Part shown: one piece after another, positions 43,704 through 53,962 of the stretch
How the letters are laid out: every line of letters begins with the position of its first letter
Numbering within the stretch: the first letter of the stretch is position 1
DNA from: Apiotrichum sp. Y4204
Taxonomy: Eukaryota > Basidiomycota > Tremellomycetes > Trichosporonales > Trichosporonaceae
Direction: 5' to 3'
DNA length: 64,000 bases
Assembly: GCA_025531455.1 (NCBI GenBank)
Contig: JAMYHL010000054.1
Location: 310,001-374,000, forward strand
The notes under the pieces: model-generated
Database searches by the model: none
Told to the model about the DNA's origin: nothing
The model's input: only the letters and a program-made list of their open reading frames with translations
Position numbers and translations under genes: made by a program

Positions 43704-44888
43704 CTAGCGGCCAAACTGAAAATAGTTGTCAGCACCCAGAAAGTTGTGCTTTGATCGGCAACTTACAATGAACTCGGCGGCACGACTTAGCATGCCAGAC
43801 TGCTGTTCGGGCTCCTCCCACGCATACTCATCTTTGACTACCGCGGCCTTAGGCTTGGCCTTCATAATGTTAGTGCTCTTGAGCTGAATGGGATTGCCAG
43901 CACCGACGGCAGGTGGCGTAACAGCTGCAGTTGTGGACACGCCATTAACAAGCGTCAAGCCCTGTGTGCTTCCCGGCCCGGCAACCTTGAACGCGAGCAT
44001 CCACCGTCCACTAACGATCTCTCCATGGCGGCGCAGGGCATAGCTCGCCGCCAATGCCGTCCCATACTCGACAATCCACCAGTTGCTTCCGTCCGGCCCA
44101 GGTGTGTAGGACACAACGGGCCCGATATTCTCGAGGTACGGGCGAAGTGCGGCAAGGTACTCGACTGGCGGGCCGAAGACGTGCAGCGTCGTCGTGTTCA
44201 TACCAGCCTCGAGAGATGACGGGACCGGTAGCTCGATGGCAGCTTCAGTGCTCTGTTGCGGGGCTACACGGGCGGGGAGCTCGTCGTGCAGCGACGACGT
44301 CGGAATCGGGTCCTCATCCATTGGGACAGGCGCGGTACGGGAACGAAGGAGGGAGTGGCGTGGTGACGAGGCGCTGCATGGTGTGAGCACGGATTCCATG
44401 AACCCTATTCGGGATAAACAGTGCCCGATACTTACCTCTCGGCGGAAGTAGAGAAGCGAGCTACGGGAGATCGTTTGGGAGCAGGAGGCGACGCAACGCT
44501 AACGGGGGAGGAGCCCTAATGGGTTAGCGATGAACAACACGGGGGTACGCCTCTGAAAGTCGCCCTTTATAGACCATAGGAGTGCGAGGTGGGGGGACAC
44601 CAGCATCAAGCCAACACCCAGCCTCCTACCGTTTCACTCCCATCACTCGCGCTTCAGACTCACAAGGGAAAGCTTTCCGGCCGGGCTGGCCGCAAAGCTA
44701 GGGAGGAACTTCGGGCCCTCGGCCGCGCTGGGATCGGGGTCATCGCTCACGAAACGCGCGCGAGACGAGGACGACAGCTGGCCGTGCGAGTGCGAATGCG
44801 AGAGCGACGCACCCTCCTCGGCGCGGGCAGGCGTGTGGAATGCGGAACTCCGCGCAGGGGTCGCGGGCTGGGTCCACCAGTCGGACAT
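43704..44888 (-). CDS. nucleoporin Nup53/Nup35
   Basis: Four exons on the minus strand: 44888-44664, 44515-44436, 44373-43767, 43715-43704; 307 residues. The N-terminus is Ser/His-rich (MSDWWTQPATPARSSAFHTPAR). The RRM-like MPPN domain is TTTLHVFGPPVEYLAALRPYLENIGPVVSY, NWWIVEYGTALAASYALRRHGEIVSGRWMLAFKV (about 162-232). After a linker, the C-terminus reads SGMLSRAAEFIFGR, an amphipathic helix comparable with the membrane-binding tail of Nup53/Nup35 (which ends IFG/VFG-W in many species). It anchors the inner ring of the nuclear pore to the envelope via Nup170/Nup155 and Ndc1-type partners. The last coding exon is only 12 nt (FGR-stop); reading through instead would give a different tail. Confidence 0.85.
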
Positions 44889-45516
44889 GGTGTGAGATGC
44901 AATGGTGAATGTGGGATTCATCTGTTTGCCTTTGCTTTTGTTGTCATCGCCGACCACAGTGCTGCAGCGGCGTAGAGTGGCGGCCTTGTGTGGAGATTAT
45001 TTCGTGGGAGCACTTTGCAGGCGGGCTGGGGTCTAAGCGCAGTGATAAGCCATGTGGCGTCAGCTCGAATTGATCCACGTCATTTATAGATTAATCACCC
45101 CCAGGAGCCGCTGACTGATGACTGAGACAGCGGCACACGAATGGGAGGAAAAGAAGCTGGATGAGTGGCGCTCCATTACCCATCCATTAAACCACAACAC
45201 TCTCTACGCCTTTCATCTATACAGCAAGCCATGACCGAAGCTACAGGGAGCTCTCTGTGAAGGCTCTATGGAGGTAGAGTCTCGATCTTTACGGACATGC
45301 TAGATATCTGGGGCTTGGGTGGGACCAAACTCGGCATGTTGGCAACCTTGCAACCTCCGGCTAATGCCACGCGAAGGCATGGAGCCCCGCCAGCTACGAT
45401 CCTGAACTCTCCGGTCCCTGGCCAGATGGAGCTATGTATCGTGGGCAGGCCTCCAACTGACGTTTCTGGTCAGTCTCCGTTGACATTTCTCAACTTCACA
45501 TCGAGCAGCTGAAACC
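44889..45516. other. divergent spacer Nup53 / F-box-like gene
   Basis: 628 bp, presumably promoters for both genes. No repeat, RNA or ORF that I can support. Confidence 0.35.
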
Positions 45517-46853
45517 ATGCCGTCTTCAATTCCAACCCCGCTGTCCAAGCCGAAGAATCCGATGCTACTTGATCTTCCGATGGAGCTCTGTCAGCACATT
45601 GGGGAGTGTATCTTCGATCCTAAAGGGATAACTCCAAGGGACAGGCTATGTACGTCGTCCGTCCTGTGGTCATCCTGACACGTCAGCTGGAATGGGCGTG
45701 CTCAATCCCCTGGACAACTCTGATTTCTCGGGTCAGCGAAGACGCGACCTGCACTCACTCGTCGCCTTCGCGAATACTTGCAAGTCGGTCCGACGCGCTA
45801 TAGAGCCGCTCCTGTTCCGGTCGATACAACTCAATTCTGTTGCGGACCTTTGGCAGATTCTGGGGACGTGCACGTGGATGGCAGAGGTCAGGTGGGTGCT
45901 AATCCTGGATCTCTGGTCTTAAACGCAGGACATTGCGACTGCTGCTAAACGCCTTTGACGAAGATCAAGACTGGATTCAACATAGCGCAGACTTGATTCT
46001 GGGGCTGTTGTCTTCTGTCTCTGGGCTGGAGAATCTCTATCTTGGGGTCACGGCTCGTGAACTACCGATCATAGAGGGGGTTCTCTCAGGCCTCCTCCCA
46101 TCCGCACTTCCAGGTTCGCAAACGGGAAGAAATCTGTTCGCCCGATTGCGATCGTTGGCCGTGGACTGTAAGGGCGAGTTGCACGACGCGACTACTGTCT
46201 TCCAAGCCGTAGCCCCCTTGGTGGCAAACTGCGACAATCTGGAGCTTCTGGTCATACGCAGCTCTTCCGAGATAGAAAGGCTCAGGAGCAGGCCGCGAAT
46301 ACTTCCCTTACTCGCTCACATCACGTCCACACCACTCGCCCTCTCCCTCATGGGGTGTTTTCAAGAACGCGATGACGACCTCCTGTTGCTCCTTCCGTCA
46401 CGATTCCGCCAGCTGAGGGAACTTCACATATCACACAATTGTTTTGGCCACAACCATGCCCAATGGGTGAGTCAGAACATAGATTGCACCAACTGACCTA
46501 GTAAGCGAGAGAATGCCGTCCCTCGCCTCGCTGACTATCCCGAACTCCAACTGCTTGCCTGGGAAATGCACTCACTCATCCCAATGCCGACCCGCTACAC
46601 GGGAATGCTTAGAGATATGTGCGACAAACGACAAAGATACTGGGCTCAGCTGCTGCGCGCTGCCCTGCCCCAGCTAGTCATGGTTGACTTTGCGCCACTC
46701 AGCGCACACCAGGATACGTTCCGGCTAAACTTGAACTCCAAGGCAGACAGCAAACCAGAGGAGATGTTCAGATCTCTTCATAGCTGTGGTGACGAAACAA
46801 TGGCCGCATTCCTTCCTCCACTGAAACGCAAAACGGAGCGCCTACCCAACTAG
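45517..46853 (+). CDS. F-box-like / leucine-rich protein
   Basis: Four exons: 45517-45649, 45687-45891, 45929-46466, 46506-46853; 407 residues. The N-terminal LLDLPMELCQHIGECIFD is an F-box-type helix (LP-x-EL-x-x-x-I), followed by HSLVAFANTCKSVRRAIEPLLFRSIQL, the second half of the F-box and the linker typical of fungal F-box proteins. The rest is leucine-rich without strict repeat length (GLENLYLGV, LFARLRSLAVDCKG, LELLVIRSS, FRQLRELHISHN). F-box proteins recruit substrates to SCF ubiquitin ligases; the substrate is unknown. Two introns are 37 nt. The last acceptor is TAGTAAG: the upstream AG would bring an immediate TAA. A decayed paralogue faces it on the other strand. Confidence 0.7.
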
Positions 46854-46908
46854 GGGAGATGCCATAGTTTGGGTACATCAACTCTATGAAGATTAAACTT
46901 ATCTAAGT

Positions 46909-48311
46909 TTACCTTATGTATGTGTGATCGCGTCTGCATAGAAGTGTCCATCGGGCGGAGTCCTCGTCAGCGGGTGTGATGTTGAGAGCTTTGATTTTTG
47001 GAACGACTTTGTCGGGCGACTTGAGAAAGTCACGCAGGAGGTGAAGAGGCACGATGCCCACGACGCGAATGTTGCCCTCGTCCCATAGCCCTCAATGCTC
47101 GACCCCTACCAGCAGGTGTTTCTGGACCAAAACACGAAGGTTGGGAAATCTGAGCGCAGCGCGTTTGGCGCGCTGACGGTTACCTCCTGGGAAGAACGTA
47201 TGTGAGATCTGCATTCCATCAAGATTGTCGATCGATTGATTCTTGTCCCGCTTAGTGTCAATGATCTGTCAATGGGACTACTTGTCATACTCACAATGTC
47301 CCTTCCAAAATGAGTAGATCAGACGCCATCAATATGGAGCTCCTTAACATTTGGGTGGCATTCATAAAGAGTTGAAAGCCCAGAATCTTCAAGCCAAAAA
47401 GCTTCGGATTGGACGCTGCCATCAAGAACAAAAAGTCTGAAGTCCCGATGGCCCCCGCTGTTGCTGTGGCAGGCGTAGAGATTTCGCAAAGTACTTTCGA
47501 GACTGAGTATGTTGTGAAGTATGCTGTTGAGAGGAGCTCATACTTCGCCAAAAGCAAAGGTCAACGTCGAAAGGTTCTCGGCGAAGTGGGCGCACAACGG
47601 ATGCGGATGGAAACGTAGGTAGTTCCTCACGAAGTATTCTTCTGGTCCTTCATTCGGGTCGTACGTGCGTCGATGCAGCTCGACAAGCGTCTCGAGGCGC
47701 TTTAAGAGCTTCGGAGGACGTTTCATCATGTAGTCTACGTGTAGACCCGAGAGCGCGCAGAGTAAGCAGCGGTAGTACCTCTTCTCCCCCCACGGTGGGA
47801 TGATGTCCAACATGAGATGCTTGAGCTTGGCAAATATGCCCAGGAAGACGCTCAATCGTAGCATCTCGATTCCGCAGTCGGCCTGCCCAGGACGAACATC
47901 CCTGAAAGGAAGGCGAATCACCGTGTACCTGAAAGTCAACTGACCATTCCTCGTGTAAACATGCGGAAACACATACTCAACGTCGGTGTGGCCCTTCGCC
48001 ATGAGTCTTACAAGGTCGTCCGAGGGTTGGACAAGAGCAACCTTGGGAGACAAAAATTTAATAGCAGTGGCGTGGTTCCGCTTGCAAGCAAGCGCAAAGC
48101 TGAGGAGGGATTTGTGATTGCTCTTTTGCTGTTCTTGTTTTGCATCGGTGTTCCAGCGATTGAAAACGCCAAAGCCCGCTGAATCGTCAGCGAGGATAAA
48201 GGCTGCGGACGTCTACTGACACCAATAGTCCTTTTCAGACATGGCCACAGGGCTGTAAATGTGTCCCGCAATTAAAGACACGAGTTTGAAAGGTAAATCG
48301 ATGAAGCTCAT
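46909..48311 (-). pseudogene. decayed F-box-like paralogue with three in-frame TGA codons
   Basis: Reads on the minus strand from ATG 48311: SFIDLPFKLVSLIAGHIYS (F-box helix), a probable intron, then SAGFGVFNRW ... HKSLLSFALACKRNHATAIKFLSPKVAL, which lines up with GMGVLNPLDN ... HSLVAFANTCKSVRRAIEPLLF of the intact neighbour, including the intron position. The frame then continues with leucine-rich F-box-like sequence but is interrupted by TGA after FAFGEV (about 47539), after HIDGV (about 47325) and after GVEH (about 47098). A probable 29-nt intron lies near 47270-47298. At the first intron the only good donor shifts the frame by one base. The last continuous piece ends RRDHTYIR with TAA at 46909-46911. 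All three stops are one C-to-T change from CGA. I call it a pseudogene; readthrough or extra introns are less likely. Confidence 0.6.
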
Positions 48312-49229
48312 GGCAACCAGCGACGGGCATGGGATGATGCGAGCCAATAGTGTAAAGCGTCAAAGTCAATCGGATAGATGTGGAGTGAGTTGAGCGGAGG
48401 GCTGAGAGTCGCGACGCTCTTGTTCTCTCATATCCCGTGAAAGGCTTCAATGCCTTTTATGAAAGTCGAGTGCGCACCCGGTGACACACCGTTGTAAATG
48501 TGTGCAGAGCGCAAGGTGCGAATTAGCTGCGCAAAGCACCAGGTGCAAAAGACATGGCCATCACATTGACACACGCAAGGGCACGACGACCACAGGGGCA
48601 CCGAATGTGTGGCATCAAAGGGCTGTTTCACCTTGCACATTAAAGCGGCAGAGGGGGTTCATCAACTGATGCTCCGGTACTTCTGGTCAGCCCGTGGAGC
48701 CCTGGTGTTAGCAGGTGTCGAGATTCCTTGCGTGCCGTACCTCATGGAACCACTGGCCCTCTGTCTGGCACGCGCTGTCGGCGAGAAACGTCGTGTAAAA
48801 TTGAAGAAAGCCCGCTTCCGAAAAGGAGCCAACTGGTCGGAGTTTTAGCATTGCATACCCTCTTTTCCCCACTTTGTGATGTACGGTGAAGTGTTGTCCT
48901 TCTGGAGTCCTGACATCCAAGGTCTATGAAACTATTTATGCGCAATGCTTCAGAGTGCACGTGTGCCGTCTATCTGTGTGCTGTTGAAAATGTCGCTGCA
49001 GCCATTCTGATCAGTCGTGGAGATCGATTTGGCAAATGTCAGGACAATTGAGGAGATAGAGTGCTACAGGGTAACATGCCATGCAAGGGCGAAGTTGCAA
49101 CTGTCGTAACATGTAGCCTCTATGGGATGCTTGTGATGATTGCCCGACAGTGGCTCAGCTGGATGTGTCACGCTACCCAGGCGGTAAAAGATCCGAAAAG
49201 CTGGCGTTCGATACGGCACTCACTTGACT
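48312..49229. other. gene-poor stretch with unassigned ORFs
   Basis: Minus-strand ORFs at 48428-48640 and 48708-48920 have protein-like composition. The first contains CDGHVFCTWC, a RING-like Cys/His cluster; the second begins DVRTPEGQHFTVHHKV, faintly like a BTB start. Neither has a proper start, exon partners or sufficient length, so I do not annotate them as genes. They could be relics of the same F-box/RING/BTB-type expansion. Confidence 0.3.
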
Positions 49230-49570
49230 GTTGGGCGACTGTCTCATGACTTGTAACGCGGCACAATCCAGTCCCAAAGGTTTAAACATTCCTCTTTCAA
49301 TGACCTGGGGCGTATACCCAGTCCTCTCAGGAAATCTCCCGCAATCGTGAGTCTTTCCAAAGGTGGTGGAGACGAGGGTAAAGTTCGGGCAAATACCCTC
49401 TTCTGCCGTCAATTTGTATGAGATGCAACTACCGCAACCCGACGAGGCCCTCGAGGAACGGGGACGTGGCCTCGAGGAGACGCTCTATGAAACACACCGA
49501 CAGGGTGCAAGACGCCGGCTGTACTATCTATTGTCGGAAATGTTGGGTCCAAGTAGATGAAAATAAGTTG
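49230..49570 (-). pseudogene. possible relic of a leucine-rich F-box-type gene
   Basis: On the minus strand one frame reads CFIERLLEATSPFLEGLVGLR, a stop, then LHLIQIDGRRGYLPELYPRLHHLWKD, and a second frame continues with PLERLTIAGDFLRGLGIRPRSL. The sequence looks leucine-rich-repeat-like but is broken by stops and a frameshift. Weak evidence; chance is not excluded. Confidence 0.3.
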
Positions 49571-50569
49571 CGCCAGTTGACCATGGGGAATCGGGCAAAG
49601 GTGTGAGAAACTAGTTTAAGACCGGATTAAGGAGATCGGTCCCACCTATGCCGTCAGTTAGATGCTGAACGTGGAGCCTGCCTTGTTCCGGGATAGTGAG
49701 ACAGCCGTGTCGACGGTGCACGGACCACCAGCGTAGTGAGGGCCGCGCGATGTCCATGCCTCGGCATCTAGAACTAGTACGGAGGCCGTTCCCCGCACAT
49801 TTTCGAGCTAGATTGTTCTTCCCCGCAGGCCCCACACGAAGATAAGAAGAGAGAAATGCACAAAGCGGCGTGCTGAGCGAGATACCTGTTATCAGTTGGA
49901 GTCCACTCTCGAGAGGAGGTGAGTTGACCATCTCTGGCTGGGGTTTCTCGTCAAAAAACCATAAACGTGGAGGATGTCGCGACGTGATAAGTCACAGGGG
50001 AGATCAGAGCGGCGCTTTGAGCGATATCTATCAGTTATCAAACTCATCACTCCCATAGCTCAATGTCAATCAAGTATCCGAAGAGTAGGTGGTGGCCGTG
50101 GTGAGTGTTGATTGCGTCAGAGGCATTGTCAAAAACGTTGCACGAACGGGAGATGAGGTGTTTAGAATGGAGAGATAAGATTTCAAAACTAGGGTTTGAC
50201 AGTGAAGGCTGCGCCGTCTTCACCGGTGAGTGGTTACTGGAAAATTATCCGCGACGGATCCCAGTAGTTTATATGGCAGGGGACGAGAATGGTTTTTCCA
50301 CAATGCGCTAGGGTGAATGGTGCGAACGGGAATGTGAGAGGGATGAGATGGGGAAGAGCGAACGGGAATGTGCACAAAACCAATGCGGGGTAGATTCGCA
50401 AGGTGGAAGATTGGAGCTCCGCCATTTCGGCGAACACGCCGAGCGCTGTAGAACAACACCATCCGACGCCACATATATGCCGACCTCACCGATCTCATCC
50501 CCGTCCTGCTCACTGTCATCCCCATCCTTTCTCTTTCTCACACTCTCAACCCACTCACATCCGCTCAGC
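49571..50569. other. intergenic region upstream of the PhyH-like gene
   Basis: About 1 kb without a supportable gene. The right end, about 50460-50569, is CT-rich (CCCGTCCTGCTCACTGTCATCC) like other leaders in the window. Repeated GGGAATGTG/GAACGGGAATGTG words occur near 50320-50370. Confidence 0.35.
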
Positions 50570-51839
50570 ATGCCATTCACGCAGGACCAACTCGACGACA
50601 TCGTCACGAAGGTAAGTGATGGCGAAGAGGGATGGTCGGACATTGTATCATCTCCGTTTGTTGTTGCCAAGCCACTCAGGGGAAGGCGATTTTCCAGTCA
50701 CAGAGACAAAATGCTGGTCTCGCGACCGGTCGGCATCTTTTGGAGCTGGAAACATCAAGGAAAAGACCTAACACCACAGTACAAGAAGGACGGCTACGTC
50801 GTCGTCGACGGCCTCATCCCCGATGAGCTCTACCAGCCCCTCTGCGAGGCCGCGGACCGCGCCACTGACCGCGCTCGCACGTTCGAGTGGCCTCAGGTCC
50901 GTATGGTCGGCAAGCAGTTCCCACCTTGGACTAAGTAAGTGTCAGCGCGTTAGGCGCGATGGTAAGCTCTTATGATCGCTTCACCACCTCTGTGTCCTAC
51001 TACCGCTTCTTTGTTATAATGGTTGACCTCGCAGGGGCGACGATGTCTGGGGCGTCCAGAACATTATGCACCCGGAAATGAACGAGCCCGTATTTGCGGA
51101 GTGGTATGGTTCCGAGGACATGCTCGCTGTCTCGGCTGCTCTGATGGAGTGCACCCGCGAGGCCATGCAGTTCGGTGAGTGAAGAGCTGACTTAAGATCT
51201 CAGACTATATTAGTCCCTCATTCACGAGTCACGGCTAATCTTGGCAGAGCTCTTCAACATCCTCGTCAACCCTCTGCGCAAAGACTACGCGCTCTCGTGG
51301 CACCGTGACGACGTGAAGGCGACGGCGTCGCCGGACGAGGAGCTTGCCGAGCTGGCGATCAAGCACTACACGATCCAGTGGAACGCGGCGCTGTACGACG
51401 ACGCGTGCCTGTCTGCCGTTCCGGGTTCGCACAACCGCATTCGTACGCCGCAGGAGCGCGAGGCCAACCTCCTCGGCGGACCCATGCCCGGCGCGCAGGT
51501 GCTTAACCTCAAGAAGGGCCAGACCGTCTTTTACAACAACAACATCCGTGCGTAGAGATTTAGTCGTCTTTTGCACTGATCTCAGACTAACGCCCCTCAG
51601 TCCACGTCGGCAAGTACAACCTGAGCGTCAAGCGCCGCACCCTGCACGGATGCTACGGCTCGCCGCCGGCTGGCAACACGGACCGCGCGCGCAACCTTCT
51701 CCAGCACGACCTCCGCTACGCGGCGACGCCCGAGTTCCGCGCCAGCGTGCCCCGCAACCTGTGGCCCATGCTTGACCGCCTCAATGGCCTCCAGGCCAAC
51801 ATGGCTGGCAAGCCCATCACGTACTCGCAGGACGACTAA
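50570..51839 (+). CDS. phytanoyl-CoA dioxygenase family protein
   Basis: Five exons: 50570-50611, 50780-50934, 51035-51174, 51248-51547, 51601-51839; 291 residues, typical for the family. It starts YKKDGYVVVDGLIPDELYQPL (the PhyH N-terminal helix-strand). The iron-binding HxD is in LSWHRDDVK (about 131-133). The distal histidine is in KRRTLHGCYG (about 228), with the 2-oxoglutarate-binding arginine nearby. YTIQWNAALYDDACLSAVPGSHNR and LLGGPMPGAQVLNLKKGQTVFYNNNI form the rest of the double-stranded beta helix. Fe(II)/2-oxoglutarate oxygenases of this group hydroxylate phytanoyl-CoA or other small substrates; the true substrate here is unknown. No PTS1 (ends SQDD) and no clear PTS2. Its 3' end faces a crotonase-fold gene with -SKL. 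Confidence 0.9.
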
Positions 51840-52050
51840 GGAGTAGTGATCTTGATGTGTGGACAGTGGCTCTAGTTCTGCGGTAATACGATTTGGGAGG
51901 ATCTATGCAAGTTGTTGTAGCTTTATCGTAAGACTACTGGTCACAGGGCGCTCTACTTTGTTTCGACTTCGAGCAAGCCACACATTTCCATCTCCTCCAG
52001 TCCCCCAGACTTCTGAATCAGCTAACAACAACTTCGACACTCCGCCTTTT

Positions 52051-53081
52051 CTACAGCTTTGATTTTGCGTCGGCCACCTTGTTCGGGGCGGTAGTGTCGA
52101 CAGCTTGCCACCAGGGGTAAGCGGACGGGGCGTCCTTCTGCATGGAGCCGGTGAAGTTGACCTTGCGCTTCTCCATGAACGCGGCGACACCCTCCTTGTT
52201 GTCCTTGCCCTGGAAGAGAGAATAGAGAATGCGCGAGTCAAGGAGGTGCTGGGCCTCGGCCGACTCGGTGCCGCGGTACATAAGGTCGCGCATAAGGGTA
52301 AGCGCGACGCCGGAGCAGTTGTCGACAATTTCGTTTGCAATCTCAATCGCGCGCGGGAGGACCTGCTCGGGGGCGTCGAGGAGCTCGGAGAACAGTCCGT
52401 CGAGCAGCCGGTGGCTCGCCGGATACACTGCACCGGTCGAGACGAGGTGCAGCGAGCGGGACATGCCGATCAGGCGGGGGAGGAAGAACGAGCTGGCAGC
52501 CTCCATCACGAGCCCGCGCCGCGCGAACACAAAACCGACCTTTGCATCTTTGTGAGCAATGCGGATCGTCATCGGGAGCGTCATCGTGATCCCGACGCCG
52601 ACCGCCGGGCCCTGGATCGCCCCGATCGTCGGCTTGCTGCACCGGTGGATGGCGAGCGTCACGCGGCCGCCGCTGGAAGTTAGTCCTTTAGTCCTTTAGT
52701 CCTCCTGTTCCGAGATTCGATCTCCAATCTCCGATCTCCGATCTCCGAAACCCGCATTCACACTGACCTGTCGCGGTGCCCATTGATATCGTCGTCGTAC
52801 CGTCTGAACCCCGTGTTGAGGTCCGCGCCCGCGCAGAACATGCGCCCGTGCCCAGTGACGACGATGGCCTTGACGCGGTCGTCGAGGCCGAAGAGTGTCC
52901 ACGCGCGCTCAATGTCGTCCATCATCGTGCCCGTGAACGCGTTGTGCGCACCAGGGCGGTACAGTGTGACCACCTGGACGGGGGTCACGCCCGGCGCGGA
53001 GGGCGGGTGGTTCGCGATCCGTATGTGCTCGACGGGGAGCTGGGCGTAGCTCTCCGGAAGGGTGAATGTGCGAGCGGCCAT
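52051..53081 (-). CDS. peroxisomal enoyl-CoA hydratase/isomerase (crotonase), PTS1 -SKL
   Basis: Two exons on the minus strand: 53081-52768 and 52672-52051; 311 residues. Crotonase-fold motifs: LYRPGAHNAFTGTMMDDIERAW, AIVVTGHGRMFCAGADLNTG (oxyanion-hole residue region), KPTIGAIQGPAVGVGITMTLPMTIRIA and GFVFARRGLVMEAASSFFLPRLIG. The Glu in LVMEAASS sits where Delta3-Delta2-enoyl-CoA isomerases keep their catalytic Glu, so isomerase activity is at least as likely as hydratase. It ends AKSKL, the prototype PTS1. It should act in peroxisomal fatty-acid beta-oxidation. The 95-nt intron (52673-52767) contains simple repeats. It converges on the phytanoyl-CoA dioxygenase-like gene with a 211 bp spacer. 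Confidence 0.93.
52681..52747. repeat. simple repeats inside the crotonase-gene intron
   Basis: TTAGTCCTTTAGTCCTTTAGTCC (8-bp unit, three copies) followed by GATCTCCAATCTCCGATCTCCGATCTCCG (7-bp ATCTCCG unit, about four copies), both inside the 95-nt intron. Confidence 0.85.
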
Positions 53082-53962
53082 GATGAAAAGGTGGACTAGT
53101 GAATGCGAATCTTCGATATCGAGCATCTGGGCATTTATACGCTGTTTCGACCACTGTGCAGATACCGGTCATTATCTCAGTGAGAGGGTGCTATCAACAA
53201 CGGGGTCGGACATGGCCGACACGCTTGTTTGTGGATCTCGGCAGTTATACGGCACGACGGCCCATGCAAGCATGCACATACTATTCAGACATGTCGGACA
53301 TCAGCTGGATTAGAGCACAAGGACGTGTACCCGCGGCTGAAGTAGAGGTCGCTCCGCAGCGCCGCGATGTGAGTGCGTTCGCTTCACAGCCCGCCCCGAT
53401 TTCTTTGTCTCATCTCACATCATCTCGGCGGCCAGTTACACAACGCTGTGCCTGACTAAACTCAGTTTCGCCACTGTCTGAGCCAATTGAGAAAGAAATG
53501 ATTGTCTGTACAATACATGGTTGCAGCGTCCGTCATGTCCGCGGGCGTAGCGGAATACAGCACAGCAATATGATGCGGGGTGTGCCCCGCTTACGGTCTC
53601 GTGGGGCCCTCGGGCGTCAGCGACCGCAACGGGGAATGTGTCATGTACGTTCAGCCGCAGCCGAACGCAATCAAACTATCTTGTCTTGCACGGCCTCACA
53701 GTCGGCCGTATGTCAGCAGGCGTTGCTCCCTTCAGTCTCGACTTTCGGCTCCTGTTGACCAGCCTGAGAATGGAATACTCTCCGGCGAGCGGCTCTCATT
53801 GACAGCTACAATACATGATGCATGGGCATGTGTAGAATTTACAGAGTACGTATACACACACGGGGTGCAGCCGTCCGCCTCTGTGGAGGTGGTTCCTTCA
53901 GTGATACTCGAGATATGTCACCTGTGACTGGTCTTCTCTAATTGATTACAGCTCAACTCCGC
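53082..53962. other. intergenic region
   Basis: 881 bp between the start of the crotonase gene and the stop of the next minus-strand gene. It holds the crotonase promoter. ORFs in it are short and not family-like; no RNA gene or repeat seen. Confidence 0.35.

Noticed and set aside
47291..47557. 89-codon minus-strand ORF in the F-box pseudogene
   Set aside because: Another frame of the same DNA gives leucine-rich F-box-like sequence that continues on both sides; this ORF is a shadow.
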